DNA of 64,000 nt from Locusta migratoria (lineage: Eukaryota > Arthropoda > Insecta > Orthoptera > Acrididae): NCBI GenBank assembly GCA_026315105.1, contig CM048744.1:27197759-27261758 (forward strand). The letters run 5' to 3'. The notes beneath the pieces were generated by a model. It did no database searches and was not told where the DNA came from. It was given only the letters and a program-made list of their open reading frames with translations. How positions within the stretch are numbered: position 1 is the stretch's first letter; every line of letters begins with the position of its first letter. Positions 10,024 through 20,639 of the stretch are shown piece by piece. The position numbers and the translations under genes were made by a program.

Positions 10024-11403
10024 CACTACTGGCTATTAAAATTGCAACACCAAGAAGAAATGCAGAAAATAAACGGGTATTCATTGGACATATATAATAT
10101 ACTAGAACGGACATGTGATTACATTTTCATGCAATTTGCGTTCATATATCCTGAGAAATCAGTACGCCGAACAACCACCTCTGACAACCACTGTCTCGAT
10201 ACGCATGGGCATTGAGTCAAACAGCTTGGATGGCGTTTACAGGTACAGATGCCCATGCAGCTTCAACACGATACCACAGTTCATCAAGAGTAGTGACTGG
10301 AGTATTGTGACGAGCCAGTTGCTCGGCCACCATTGACCAGGCGGTTTCAATGGGTAGAGATGTGCTGGCCAGGGCTGCAGTCGAACATTTTCCGTATCCA
10401 GAAAGGACCTGCAACTTGCGGTCGTGTATTATCCTGCTGAAATGTCGAGTTTCGTAGGGATCGAATGAAGGGTAGAACCACGGGTCGTAACACATCTGAA
10501 ATGTGAAGGCCACTGTTCAAAGTGCCGTAGATGAGAACAAGAGGTGACGGACACGTGTAACCAAAGGCACCACATACCATCACGCCATACGATACGTCAG
10601 TATGGCGATGACGATTACACGCTTCGAACGTGAGTTCACCGCGATGTCGAAAAATATGGATGCGACCTTCGTGATGCTGTGAGCAGGACCTGGATTCATC
10701 CGAAGAAAACGTTTTGCCATTCGTGCATCCAGATTCGTCGTTGCGTACACCATCACAAGCGCTCCTGTCTGTGATGCAGCGTCAAGAATTACCGAAGCTA
10801 TACACTCCGAGCTGATAATCCATGCTGCTGCAAACGTCGTCGAACTGTCCGTGCAAATGGTTGTTGTCTTGCAAACGTCCCCTTCTGTTGACTCAGGGAT
10901 CGCGACGTGACTGCACGATCCGTTACAGCCATGCGGATAAGATGCCTGTCATCTCAACTGCTAGTAATCCGAGGCTGTTGTGATACAGCACGTCGTTCCG
11001 TATTGCCCTCCTGAACCCTCCGATCCCATATTCTGCTAAAAGTCATTGGATCGCGACCAACGCGAGCAGCAATGTCGCGATACGGTATACCGCAATCGCA
11101 ATAGGCTACAATCCGACCTTTATCAAAGTCGGAAATGTGATGGTACGCATTTCTCCTCCTTACATGAGGCATCACAACAACGTTTCACCAGCCAACGCCA
11201 GTCAACTGCTGTTTATGTATGAGAAATCGGTTGGAAACTTTCCTCATGTCAGCACGTTGTAGGTGTCGCCATCGGCACCAACCTTGTGTGAATGATCTGT
11301 AACGCCAATCATTTGCGTATCACAGCATCTCCTTCCTGTCGGTTAAATTTCGCGTCTGTGGTACGTCATCTTCGTGGTGTAGAAATTTTAAGGGCCAGGG
11401 CTG
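10024..11403 (-). mobile_element. Tc1-like transposon, copy B (1380 bp, near full length)
   Basis: Starts CACTACTGGCTATTAAAATT and ends with the inverted match AATTTTAAGGGCCAGGGCTG; TA lies on both sides (10022-10023, 11404-11405). Length is similar to copy E (1343 bp). The minus-strand transposase gene is complete in extent but carries frameshifts. It is the most complete copy of the family in the window. Confidence 0.92.
10217..11175 (-). pseudogene. Tc1-like transposase, copy B, frameshifted
   Basis: Three frames are needed. 10954-11175 gives the N-terminal helix-turn-helix (FDKGRIVAY, GRDPMTFSRIWDRRVQ). 10347-10583 gives the catalytic middle (TFQQDNTRPQVAG, second Asp). 10217-10513 gives the C-terminal end (WSMVAEQLARHNTP, LDELWYRVEAAW). 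The Glu-containing motif near the C-terminus is damaged. It would have been roughly 340 residues in the DD34E Tc1 group. Not functional. Confidence 0.85.
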
Positions 11404-11529
11404 TAACTTACGCTAGGGACGACACACACACACACATACACACTCACACCTATGCCCGAAGGAGGAGTCGAACGTCCCGTAGGAGCGGCCAAGCAATTCG
11501 CGACGTGGCGCCCTAGAACGCTCGGAGAA

Positions 11530-11725
11530 CCGGAAGAGCAGTGTTTCCCTCCGAAGCGGCGCAGTGTTGACACACTGTACTCGCTTTCGGGAGGTTGGCG
11601 GTTCAAACCCCATCTTCCGCCTCCTGATTGAGTTTTTCCGTGATTTCCTTAAATCTCTCCAACCAGTTGTTTGGGATGGTTCGTTTGAAAGTGCAGGGCT
11701 GATTTCCGTCACCATCATTTAATGA
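11530..11725 (+). mobile_element. tRNA-derived SINE, family 3 (plus)
   Basis: Head: GCGGCGCAGTGTTGACACAC (box A region) and GGCGGTTCAAACCCC (box B), then GAGTTTTTCCGTGATTTCCT. A diverged minus-strand copy lies at 35945-36125. It abuts the head end of the split type 2 SINE. Confidence 0.75.
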
Positions 11726-12080
11726 AAATGACCCGAGCGTGTTCTGGAACTCTATTGTCCACGATGTCGACTGTACGTAAATCCTGAAACTCCCTTCCAA
11801 CCTTATACAGAGATACCTACAGACTATGATGAAATGGCAATCTAGCCGTACCATTGGGCCCTCAAGCCTCTTCGGATGAGGTTTTCTTTTATTTTTGTAG
11901 AAGAGCAAAGTCATATGTGGACTGGGCGCAAAATTTAAACAGTGATGTTCAGTTATTGCCAAACTAAAAGGAATCGAAAACATTTTTCCCTTTGTATTTT
12001 TTATTTATTGAGATGGTTTGTCATTTAGGAAAAATTTTTCGTGTAGAAACGATTAAGTCAGCAACGTTGTAAATCGTATC

Positions 12081-12222
12081 GCCGGCCGCGGTGGCCGAGG
12101 GGACTGAGGCACTTCAGTCACGGTCTGCACGGCCACTACGGTCGGGGGTTCGAATCCCCCCTCGGGCATGGATATTTGTGCCGTCCTTAGTTGTAGGTAG
12201 TTCATAAGTAGTTTGTAAGTTG
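12081..12222 (+). mobile_element. Type 1 SINE, 3'-truncated
   Basis: Complete tRNA-like head (GCCGGCCGCGGTGGCCGAGG, box B GGTTCGAATCC), then body to AGTAGTTTGTAAGTT. The block TTTAGGGACTGATGACC and the tail are absent. No clear target duplication was found. Confidence 0.9.
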
Positions 12223-12870
12223 TAAGTGACAACTGGTATTTATTTTCAATTTACACAAGAGAACTGCATTCATACATTGGTTTCATTATTTTATCACTAA
12301 AAACCGTCTTCGTTGCAGGGTGTTTTATTATTCTTTAATGGCGGATTTCCCTAGTATACAAGAATTACAAAACGGAATTACACAGCGGGGGTAGTGGGAC
12401 ACGTATTTGTTGTGCTAAGTTGATAGTATAAACTTACAAGGCACTGTCTGTGGTGTTACACAGTAGGTTGGTTTGCCGTGTCTGAATGTTTTTCGGATTT
12501 CTTGATTTCTTCGCAACCCTAAAAATGATCAAGTAACGAGAATTAAAGATGGAACAGACTCAGTTATGTTGTGAAAAGAAGAAAACCGACGTTAAATAAC
12601 CTTAAGAGTAGCGGTGGTCCCTGAACACACAAGATAAGCCCATGTTTACAGTTGCGATCACGGGCAGTGGGCGGGCGTGGTGTGCTGCTCCGCCGACGTG
12701 TACAGACAGACTAAGGGAGCGTGGGTAGGGAGAGACGTAGAAGGCGGTGTAGAAGATGGGCTCTAGCCGTTTGAAAAGACTAAGAAGCAGGCCGGAAGTT
12801 AAATGATTTTCTATGTTGGTACTTATAAATAAAAAGAATTACAGTATTTTGTTTCAACAGAGTAATCTAC
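12223..12870. other. No recognisable feature
   Basis: About 650 bases with no motif or repeat that I can name. The next LINE begins at about 12872. Confidence 0.45.
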
Positions 12871-12931
12871 ATCTGCATGCATGCTCCGCAAGCCACCCGA
12901 TGGTGTGTGGCGCAGGGTACCTTGAGTCCCA

Positions 12932-13288
12932 CTATCCATTCTCCCTCCTATTCCAGTCACGTATTGTTCGCGGAAAGAAGGATTGTTGGTATGCCTCTGC
13001 GTGGGCTCTAATCTCTCTGATTTTATCCCCATGATCACTTCGCGAGATATACGTAGGAGAGAGCAATATACTGCTAGCCTCCTCGGTAAAGGTATGTTCT
13101 CGAAACTTCGACAAAAGGCCGTACCGAGCGACAGAGCGTCTCTCCTGCAGAGTCTTCCACTGGAGTTTATCGATCATCTCCGTAACACTTTCTCGATTAC
13201 CAAATAATGATCCTGTAACGAAGCGCGCTCCTCTCCGTTGGATCTTATCTACTTCCTCTATCAACTCCACCTGATACGGATTGCACAC
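12932..13288 (-). pseudogene. LINE ORF2 C-terminal region
   Basis: A 118-codon open stretch typical of the end of CR1/Jockey-group ORF2: KIQRRGARFVTG near the start, LQERRSVARYGLLSK, and FFPRTIRDWN at the end. The same architecture is recognisable at 21.4, 32.3 and 62.7 kb. Confidence 0.85.
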
Positions 13289-13664
13289 CGGTGAGCAGTA
13301 CTCAAGCAGCGGACGAGCAAGTGTACTGTAACCTACTTCCTTTGTTTTCGGGCTGCATTTCCTTAGGATTCTTAAAATGAATCAAATCTAGCATCTGCTT
13401 TACCGACGATCGATTTTATATGGTCGATCCATTTTAAATCAGTCCTAATGCGTACTCCCAGATAATTTATGGAATTAACTGCTTCCAGTTACTAACCTGC
13501 TATGCTGTAGCTAAATGATAAAGGATCTTTCTTTCAATCTACTCGCAGCACATTACACTTGTCTACAGTGAGATTCAATTGCCATTCCCTGCAACATGCG
13601 TCAATTCTATCCAGTTCCTCCTGCATTTCAATACAATTTTCCATTGTTACAACCTTTCTGTATA

Positions 13665-14255
13665 CTAAAGCATTATCCGCAAACGCCTTAGTGAACTTCC
13701 CATGTTATCCACTATGTCATTTATATATATCGTGAACAGAAACGGACCCACGACTCTCCCCTGTGGCACACCTGACATCACTCTTCCTTCGGAAGACTTC
13801 TTTCTATTGAGAATGACATGCTGCATTCTGTTATCTAGGAACTCCTCAATCCAATCACACAATTGGTCTCATAGACCATATGCTCTTACTTTGTTTGTTA
13901 AACGACTGTGGGGAACTTTATTAAACGCCTTTAGGAAGTCAAGAAACACGGCATCTACCTGAGAACCCATGTCTATGGCCCTCCGAGAATCGTGGTCGAA
14001 TAGCGCGAGCTGGGTTTCACACGATCGCCTTTTTCGAAACCCATGTTGATTCTTACAGAGCAGATTTCTTGTCTCCAGAAATGTCATTATACTCGAACAT
14101 AATACATGTTCCAAAATTCTACAACTCTCCGACGTTAGAGATATAGATCTATAGTTCTGCACATCTGTTCGACGTCCCTTCTTGAAAACGTGAAAGAACT
14201 GCACCATTTTCAAATCTTTTGGATCGCTACGCTCTTCTAGAGACCTACAGTACAC
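13665..14255 (-). pseudogene. LINE reverse transcriptase core, frameshifted
   Basis: 13869-14255 holds early RT blocks: NYRSISLTSESCRILE, KNQHGFRKRRSCETQL, and FLDFLKAFNKVPHSRL (an Asp of the palm). 13665-13862 continues in another frame with SGVPQGRVVGPFLFTIYIND. The next block reads FADNALVY around 13640-13680, with the second Asp replaced by Asn. Not functional as it stands. Confidence 0.88.
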
Positions 14256-14395
14256 CCCTGCAAGAAGGCAAGTTCTTTCGCGTACTTTGTATAAAATCGA
14301 ACTGGTATCCCATATGGTCCTGCGGCATTTCCTCTTTTTAGCGATTTCAATTGTTCTTCTACCCCTCTGTCAATTACTTCGATATGTGCCATTTT

Positions 14396-14647
14396 CTAAG
14401 ATGTGCAGCAATCGAGAGAAGGAACTACAGTGCAATTTTCCTCTCTGAAACAGATTTGGAAAAAGACATTTAGTAATCCAGCTTTTAGAGTGTCATCCTC
14501 TGTTTGAGTACCGTTTTTGTCATAGAGTGTCTGGACATTTTGTTTTGATCCACCTACCGCTTTGACATAAGACCAAAATTTCTTAGGATTTTCAGCCAAG
14601 TCAGTACATAGAACTTTACTTTCGAATTCGTTGAACGCCTCTCGCAT
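14396..14647 (-). pseudogene. LINE linker between endonuclease and RT
   Basis: An 83-codon open stretch of the same element with AENPKKFWSYVKAVGG, a recurring motif upstream of the RT in CR1/Jockey-type LINEs. A frame break separates it from both neighbours. Confidence 0.7.
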
Positions 14648-14959
14648 AGCCCTACTAATGCTACATTACACTTTGTGTAATTTTTGTTTGTCTACAAGGC
14701 TTTGGCTATGTTTATGTTTGCAGTGAAGTTCCCTTTTTCCTTTTCTAATTCGGTTGTTGTACCATGGTGGCTCCTTTCCATCCCTTACTATGTTGCTTGG
14801 TACATACTCATCTAATGCTTATTGTACGATGGCTTTGAACTTTGACCACTGTTCCTCGACACTATTTTTACTCGAAATAAAATTTTTGTATTGAGCCGTC
14901 AGGTACTGTGAAATCTGCTTTTTGTCACTTTTTCCGAACAGAAATATCTTCCTACATTT

Positions 14960-15697
14960 TTAAATATTTCTATTTACGGCTAAAATTTTCGATGCTGTAA
15001 CCGATTTATGATCGCTGATTCCCTGTTCTGCGTTAAATGTTTCGAATAGTTCGGGTCTGCTTGTCACCAGAATGTGTAATATGTCGCCACGAGTCGGTTC
15101 TGTGTTTAACTGCTCAAGGTAATTCTCAGATAATGCACTTAAAACAATTTCACTGGATTCTTTGTCCCTGCCACTCGTTATAAACGCGTGAGTCTCCCAG
15201 TCTATATCCGGTAAATTAAAATCTCCTCCCAAAACTATAACATGATCGAGAAATCTACTCAAAATATTTTCCAGATTTTCCTTCAGGTGTTCTGCCACAA
15301 CAGCTGCTGAGACTGGAGGCTTATAGAAACCTCCAATTACCATGTTCGAGACTGCTTTAACCGTGACCTCAATCCAAACTATTTCACATTTCGGATCTCC
15401 GTCAATTTCCTTCGATACTAGTGCACTTTTTATCGCTATAAACACTCCTCCCTCTTCACTGTGCAGTCTATGTCTGCGGTATGCATTCCAGTCTGAGTTT
15501 AGAATCTCATTACCGTTTACATCTGGTTTCAGCCAACTTTCCATCTCTAGTACAATGTGGGCATTGTGATCGTTTATTAATGAGAGCTGTTCTGGGACCT
15601 TTCTATAGACGCTCCTGCAGTTAATTACTACTACATTGATCTTTTCATTCCCTGTTGTGTTCTGCCTACTGCTACCTTGTGGCGGCTCAGGAGGCAT
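14960..15697 (-). pseudogene. LINE AP-endonuclease domain, open 245-codon frame
   Basis: The longest clean coding stretch in this element. Motifs in order: VINCRSVYRK (about residue 25), MESWLKPDV with the active-site Glu (about 53), FYKPPV, LGGDFNLPDIDW (about 155), and GISDHKSV with the catalytic SDH (about 225). All hallmark residues of the exonuclease-endonuclease-phosphatase fold are visible. It begins with an ATG at 15697. The rest of ORF2 is broken, so the element is dead, but this domain is well preserved. Confidence 0.88.
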
Positions 15698-15712
15698 CTT
15701 GTCGGGCCTAGA

Positions 15713-16012
15713 GGGGTGGGGGGGGGGAATTCTCTAACCCATAAAAAAGAAAGAAAGAAATAAAGAAAACTTCATACGCACTCCACACGTACTCCGCTAC
15801 TCTTGTAGCCACTTCCTGCGTGTAGTGCACGTGTGACCTATTCAGGGGAACATAATATCAAGAAATGTTTGATCTTTGCATGGTAACCGATTAATTAGGA
15901 AGTGTGCGAGTCCAAAGTAAGTGCGCTTCTCTATCTTAAACTCTTCCTGTAAAAGATGCAGAAGTTAAACTTATTGGAAGACTGAGATAGCATATAGGAG
16001 TGTCTTTAGAGA
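15713..16012. other. No gene; G run and A/G-rich stretch
   Basis: Holds a G run (15718-15727) and an A-rich stretch with AAAGAAAGAAAT. Nothing else seen. Confidence 0.5.
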
Positions 16013-16024
16013 CAAACATTGTTT

Positions 16025-16141
16025 GCCGACCGCGGTGGCCGAGGGGACTGCGGCGCACCAGACACGGTCTGCACGGCCACTACGGTCGGGGGTTCGAATG
16101 CCCCCTTGGGCATGGATATTTTTGTCCAATATTCATTCGTT
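16025..16141 (+). mobile_element. Type 1 SINE, head only (3'-truncated)
   Basis: Head with box A TGGCCGAGGGG and box B GGTTCGAATGC, then GGGCATGGATATTT. The SINE body is missing. Candidate duplication CAAACATTGTTT / CAAACATTATTT (16013-16024, 16142-16153; one mismatch) suggests integration as a short product, though the last 25 bases are not recognisable SINE. Confidence 0.8.
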
Positions 16142-16259
16142 CAAACATTATTTGTTTCAAACAGATCCTCGTATATGGCGGCTCCATTAAAAAAAAGTAT
16201 CAAAGTAAACGTTTCCGTTCTTCGTATCAAACTGCCTATTGACTCATCTCCAGAGGAAA

Positions 16260-16640
16260 GCGCGCCCGGAGGGTCGCTGTGAAATCGCTTAAACAGCTGT
16301 CACGGACACGGTCCGAGCCGCCAGCGTTGCGTTAAATCACGTCGATGAGCTGAGTGGGGCCAGTGATTCGGCGCTGCCTCTCGGAACAGGCGGATTTCAA
16401 CGGCTCCATTAGGAGGCGGGCCGGCAGGAAACAGAGGCACGGACCGTGGCCGCCGCGCCGGGAGAAACCGGCGTCCACGGGTTTATCAGAGCGCGCGTCC
16501 GAAGCCGGCGCGGCGGAGAGAATGGAGGCGGAAAGAAAGGCGAGGCCCGCAATTAGCGCGGGGCGCCGCCGCCAGGTAGGAGAGAGTGGCGGCGACAGCC
16601 CGCTGGAGCACAGCTGCTGCACACGGCTTGTCTAAATCCC
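16260..16640. other. GC-rich, CpG-dense patch
   Basis: High GC with many CpG. A plus-strand frame from 16354 stays open to 16635 and contains a donor-like CGCCAGGTAGGA near 16570. Frames on the opposite strand are also open, as expected from composition. It may be a CpG island; there is no proof of a gene. Confidence 0.35.
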
Positions 16641-16745
16641 TCCACCAAAGAAATAAGGCAAACGTTTCTGATGTGGAAGCGCGAGCAGCTGCCACCATGT
16701 GGAACATGAAGGTAGGGTTCATCGGCGAACTGAAGCAACTTCAAG

Positions 16746-17560
16746 TAGGGTGACCATATTTTCAGATCCAAAAAGCAGGACCTCCCAGTTACGCAACATA
16801 TCTCGGATCTACTGAAGCACAAGATACCACCCGTCGGCTTTCACGTCATGGGTCAAAGCCGACGGGTGGTATCCCATGCTTCAATTATGCCAGTGGGTCA
16901 ACTGAAGCACAGGATACCACCCGTCGGCTTCGATTCATGGCGTCGGCGTGTTGTATAGAAGGCTATGTAGTGGCGAGCTTTTCGTTTTACGAGGGTAATT
17001 ACTTTTACTGAGGAGACGTGGGTACATCAAGAACCTGTCAACCATAGAGCAATTCAGCGATCAGTACACATTTTCCTTTCACTTTCGGCATTATAACAAC
17101 CAACAGATCACTTCACAGCTCACACCTTAACGACTTTCAAAAACACACAAAGAGCTATGTAATCGGTAGCCTACTCTGTGACTTGCAGTATTGCCAATAG
17201 CTCGTCGTCGTACTCAACAAGCTTAAATTTTAAATCTTTGGTCGTTGTCAAGGAGAAACCTCCTTGGTTGCCAGCTATTTCGCATCTCTGGTCGACGCGA
17301 ACGACGTTTACGTCTGCTATGACTGCATACGACACGCATAGCGGACGCTACTGAATGAACGAAACCTTTTCCTGCGTGAAAACTCTTTTCTATAAGGGTT
17401 TCATTCTTTTTTTAATGTATAACTACTGATATCCCTAGAATAAGATAATAATCGAATTTCGCTGCATGTTTCGCAGATTTTATGATCTCGTCGCGTTTCG
17501 CAGGATAAGACCTAAAAAAGCAGGAGTATCCAGCAAAAAGCAGAACATCTGGTCACTCTA
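16746..17560. mobile_element. Nonautonomous hAT-like element, 815 bp
   Basis: The left end TAGGGTGACCATATTTTC and the inverted right end TAGAGTGACCAGATGTTC match at 14 of 18 positions. An 8-bp duplication with one mismatch flanks it: ACTTCAAG (16738-16745) and ACTTAAAG (17561-17568). Eight-base duplications and ends of this kind fit the hAT superfamily. No transposase is encoded. Near the left end is a cluster of three 27-28 bp repeats (16814-16930). Confidence 0.75.
16814..16930. repeat. Subterminal repeat cluster with perfect-style hairpin
   Basis: The motif GATACCACCCGTCGGCTT occurs at 16823-16840, inverted at 16856-16873, and again direct at 16913-16930. The first two, extended to GAAGCA / TGCTTC, form a 28-bp stem with a 13-base loop. 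Such subterminal repeats can be transposase-binding sites in hAT elements; that role is inferred. Confidence 0.85.
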
Positions 17561-17568
17561 ACTTAAAG

Positions 17569-19370
17569 GCCACTTCACACTGTCCGTCACGTCACGTCTC
17601 CGTCCGTCAGAACATTGCACAATGTATTTCTAATGACGGCATTCACACTGTCCGTCACCAGACCGTCACGTCACGTCAAACTTTCTCGAGACGGATGTTT
17701 TGACGGAACGGTCGTCTGCCAACATCGTAAGTCAACCTATTTTCGTTACGCGATTTTCCTGTTAATTAGGACTTGACGCTTAGTGACGTCTTATTTATTT
17801 TTATTGTGTGACATGCATGCCAGTATGCATAAGGAGGCATATAATGCACCTGTTCGATCAGTCTGCGTAGTTCTCTTCCGTGAAGATGGTTTATAACCGA
17901 AACCGGGAGAAGATTGAAAAATAATAAACAGCTGATGTTCTATTAGGTTACAACTTAACAGCAAACACCTATTCGTACAAAATTGCTAAGTATTTTACAA
18001 AACGAAGTAAATGATAACTGAGTTTCTTATACATTACTACATCTGTGTCATCATGAATTTCATTTCTTAAACAAATGTGAAAAACAACATTCTCACCGGC
18101 TGTTTGTACTTTAGTCATTATTAGCCATCCTTACATCCCTTCAACTGTCGTGCCGTTGCCAATGTCAGAAAAAAATTAATGAATGGATAAAAATAAAAAA
18201 ATATTCCCACATCGTAAGTACAATTTGACACTGGAAAGTTATACACTGAAAAAGGGGAATTCACCCGGTAAAAATTGTATTACGCCCTGAAAAATCCGGG
18301 GAAAATTAGTGAATTTTAGCTTCTCGTATACATATGCACCCTTTCAGATGAAGCAGTCGGTTCATGAAGAGCAGAAGCCAGACGTAACTGCTCAGTTAGC
18401 CGTACTCCAACGCTTTCGTACAGCACACCTCGCTCGTTCAATAACAATATGGCAGGACTATACAGTCATGTGCATCCAATGGGCCGTGTATTTACGGCAT
18501 CTGAGCTAATTTAAATAGATCACGGTCCAAGCGGGCAATGGAAATCTAAACGCAGAAACCAGTCTAATATAAATGGGGATATACGTTCAATTCTGCTTGC
18601 CATTTTCGCTTGCTGCCATGAGCAAAGTTTTTATCTTGCACACGATATCTTGTTTGTTCTTCTTACTGACTGGAAACTCCATGGTTATCAACAATGCAAA
18701 CTAGAATGGTATAATTGAATCCAAAATCTAAGAATATGTCAATACAGTAACTGTCATCAATTTTCCCATCGATTTCATTTTAGTCGATGTGTTACGAGAG
18801 GGAGTGGGAAAATAATGTCTCATCTTCAATGTCTCATTCTATTTTTTTTTTTTTCCTTTCATATGCAACTCTGATCAGTCAACAAGGGAAACTAATTTCC
18901 GAATTCCCACTAGTAATACTTTAAGCGGTAAACTTTCACGTTGCGGCATAGGTATGATTTTAGGTAAATCCCTCCATCACCTCGCCGATGTAGAGGCGCA
19001 AGCAGTGAGTGAGTGAGCCACAGGCGAAACATAAGGTTTGAGGATTTTACTGTGCGTGCACACTGACTAGGCATATGCCCGATGCTTGATGGGATCCACC
19101 GCAAACGGAATCTGTCCTTGCGTTCAACTTAGATTCTGGGAACTATGTGAGGTGTGAGGACTGTGAAGTGTTGAAGTAGGCTACCAGTTCATTGGAAACG
19201 ATTGCCCAGTTCACACCTTATAGGAGGGCAGCGTTCACTGCGAACTACTCAGTGACGAGCTGCCCAGCACTACCGGTTACGTTCTTATCAGATTAAGCTG
19301 ACGTAATTCCTCCGTACGTAACAGTCATGTACAAAAAATTACTCAACAAAGGATCTGTAGCCAAACTCGA
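17569..19370. other. No gene; short CTGTCCGTCAC repeats at the left end
   Basis: TTCACACTGTCCGTCAC occurs twice (17574-17590, 17642-17658), each followed by GTCACGTC-rich sequence. The rest (about 1.6 kb) has no feature that I can support. Confidence 0.45.
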
Positions 19371-19380
19371 AAGTTTGTAA

Positions 19381-19581
19381 AAAATGTTCAAATGTTTGTA
19401 AATCTATCGGACGAAACTGCGTGGTCATCAGTCCGTAGCTTACAAACTACTTAAATCTAGGTAAACTAACCTAAGGACAACACACACACCCATGCCCCAG
19501 GGAGGACTCGAAACTCCACGGCGAGCAACCGCGCGCTCCGCAGTAAGACGCATTAGACCGCTCGGCTATTCCACCGCGGCT
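19381..19581 (-). mobile_element. Type 2 tRNA-headed SINE (minus) with 10-bp duplication
   Basis: From tail to head: AAAATGTTCAAATGTTTGTA, GTGGTCATCAGTCCGTAGCT, a CA-rich link, then a head with GACTCGAAACTCC (reverse box B) ending CCACCGCGGC. Perfect duplication AAGTTTGTAA (19371-19380, 19582-19591). The head differs from type 1 while the body and tail are alike. Confidence 0.9.
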
Positions 19582-19591
19582 AAGTTTGTAA

Positions 19592-20639
19592 GAAACCCCT
19601 CCTAGTGATTAAACCTATCTCGGAAGTGTAGGAGTAATTAGGAGTCCGTAGAAGTGGTGGAAGGGGCGTGCGGATTCACCGGCCACCACTGCCCATCTCC
19701 AAGCTAAGCTGACCCACCTCTGAGTCAGACTTGAGAGAGACGTGGAGGCCTTCCTCCTACCTGTTTTATAGAAAATGCTCTCGCTGGCATAGACAGCATA
19801 CTGGAGTACTGATGGCAGAGCTATTAAAAGAGCTGACATGTAACATTTTGTCGAAATAAAATCTGGGATGCCAATTATGGGGTTTTATTACTAGCTACGC
19901 AATAATACAACACTGTTTAGTGACTCTGAAATTAACAAGTATAACTTCACGGCTAATACTGGTTCCTATGAGACAGGTCCAGGACTACGTCCTAACGGCG
20001 ACTGACTACAGTGGCGCGCAGCCGAGACCTCCTACAAACTTCGCACATCTTTGGGAGTATTAGTAGATGTTCGTTACAGGCATCGTAATTCATTTATTTA
20101 TCTGTTTGAAGGTTACTAAGAAAAAGGAATGATCTGCATGTATTTCTGTTGAATTCTAGTCTGCGACTAATGTCTGTATGCAACCAAAGCCCTGTTAAAT
20201 AAAAACATAATTAAATTGAAGATGTTAGATTCGCGCCACATTCTTCGAAGTTTATCGGCGTAGAATCTCGGTGGCAGCAACGTGCAATCCCATGGAGGCG
20301 GTGTTCTGGAGCTTTCGCTGCCGCACCTCCTCTGCCAACGCCACATGGTGCGACTCGGTCGTGGAAACCAAACGGCGCTTGCTGTCGGCGAACTGCCTAG
20401 CCGTTCCTAAATAAAAATGCAGCTGGCACCGGCTCGCGCACAAAATCTCCTAATAAAATAAATAAAATAAAATAAACATTCTACCTACATGTAGGAACAC
20501 TGACGAGTTACACAATTCACTCCAGTATTCGAGAAGAGGTATAGCAGTAAAACATTATGATGCATTCCCATATTATAGACATCACAGTGTTTATATTGTG
20601 TTCAAACATTAAGAATTACCTCGAAATAATCTACTGACG
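19592..20639. other. No recognisable feature
   Basis: About 1 kb. A minus-strand frame of 63 codons (20252-20443) has no recognisable motif. An AATAAAATAAAATAAA tract lies near 20455. Confidence 0.45.

Larger units (their letters stand above)
9950..11525 (-). mobile_element. Type 2-like SINE (minus), split by a Tc1-like transposon
   Basis: The left piece (9950-10023) has the SINE tail and body: TTCAAATGTTTGT, then TTACAAACTACTTAA. The right piece (11404-11525) continues with CTAGGGACGACACACAC, then the tRNA-like head with GAGTCGAAC (reverse box B). Joined, they follow the order of the intact type 2 copy at 19381-19581. The Tc1-like element sits at a TA in between. Confidence 0.75.
12872..15712 (-). 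mobile_element. CR1/Jockey-like LINE, ORF2 nearly complete (2.8 kb)
   Basis: The 3' end is at the left: CATCTGCATGCATGCTCCGC and TGTGGCGCAGGGTACC. Reading leftwards from 15697 come endonuclease, linker, reverse transcriptase and C-terminal region, in normal LINE order. The polymerase active site near 13680 reads FADN instead of FADD in the best frame. Several frameshifts and stops separate the pieces. There is no ORF1, so the copy is 5'-truncated just at or before the start of the endonuclease; a G run (15718-15727) lies just beyond. Confidence 0.9.

Noticed and set aside
20252..20443. Minus-strand small gene
   Set aside because: 63 codons with no motif, promoter or repeat context; consistent with chance.
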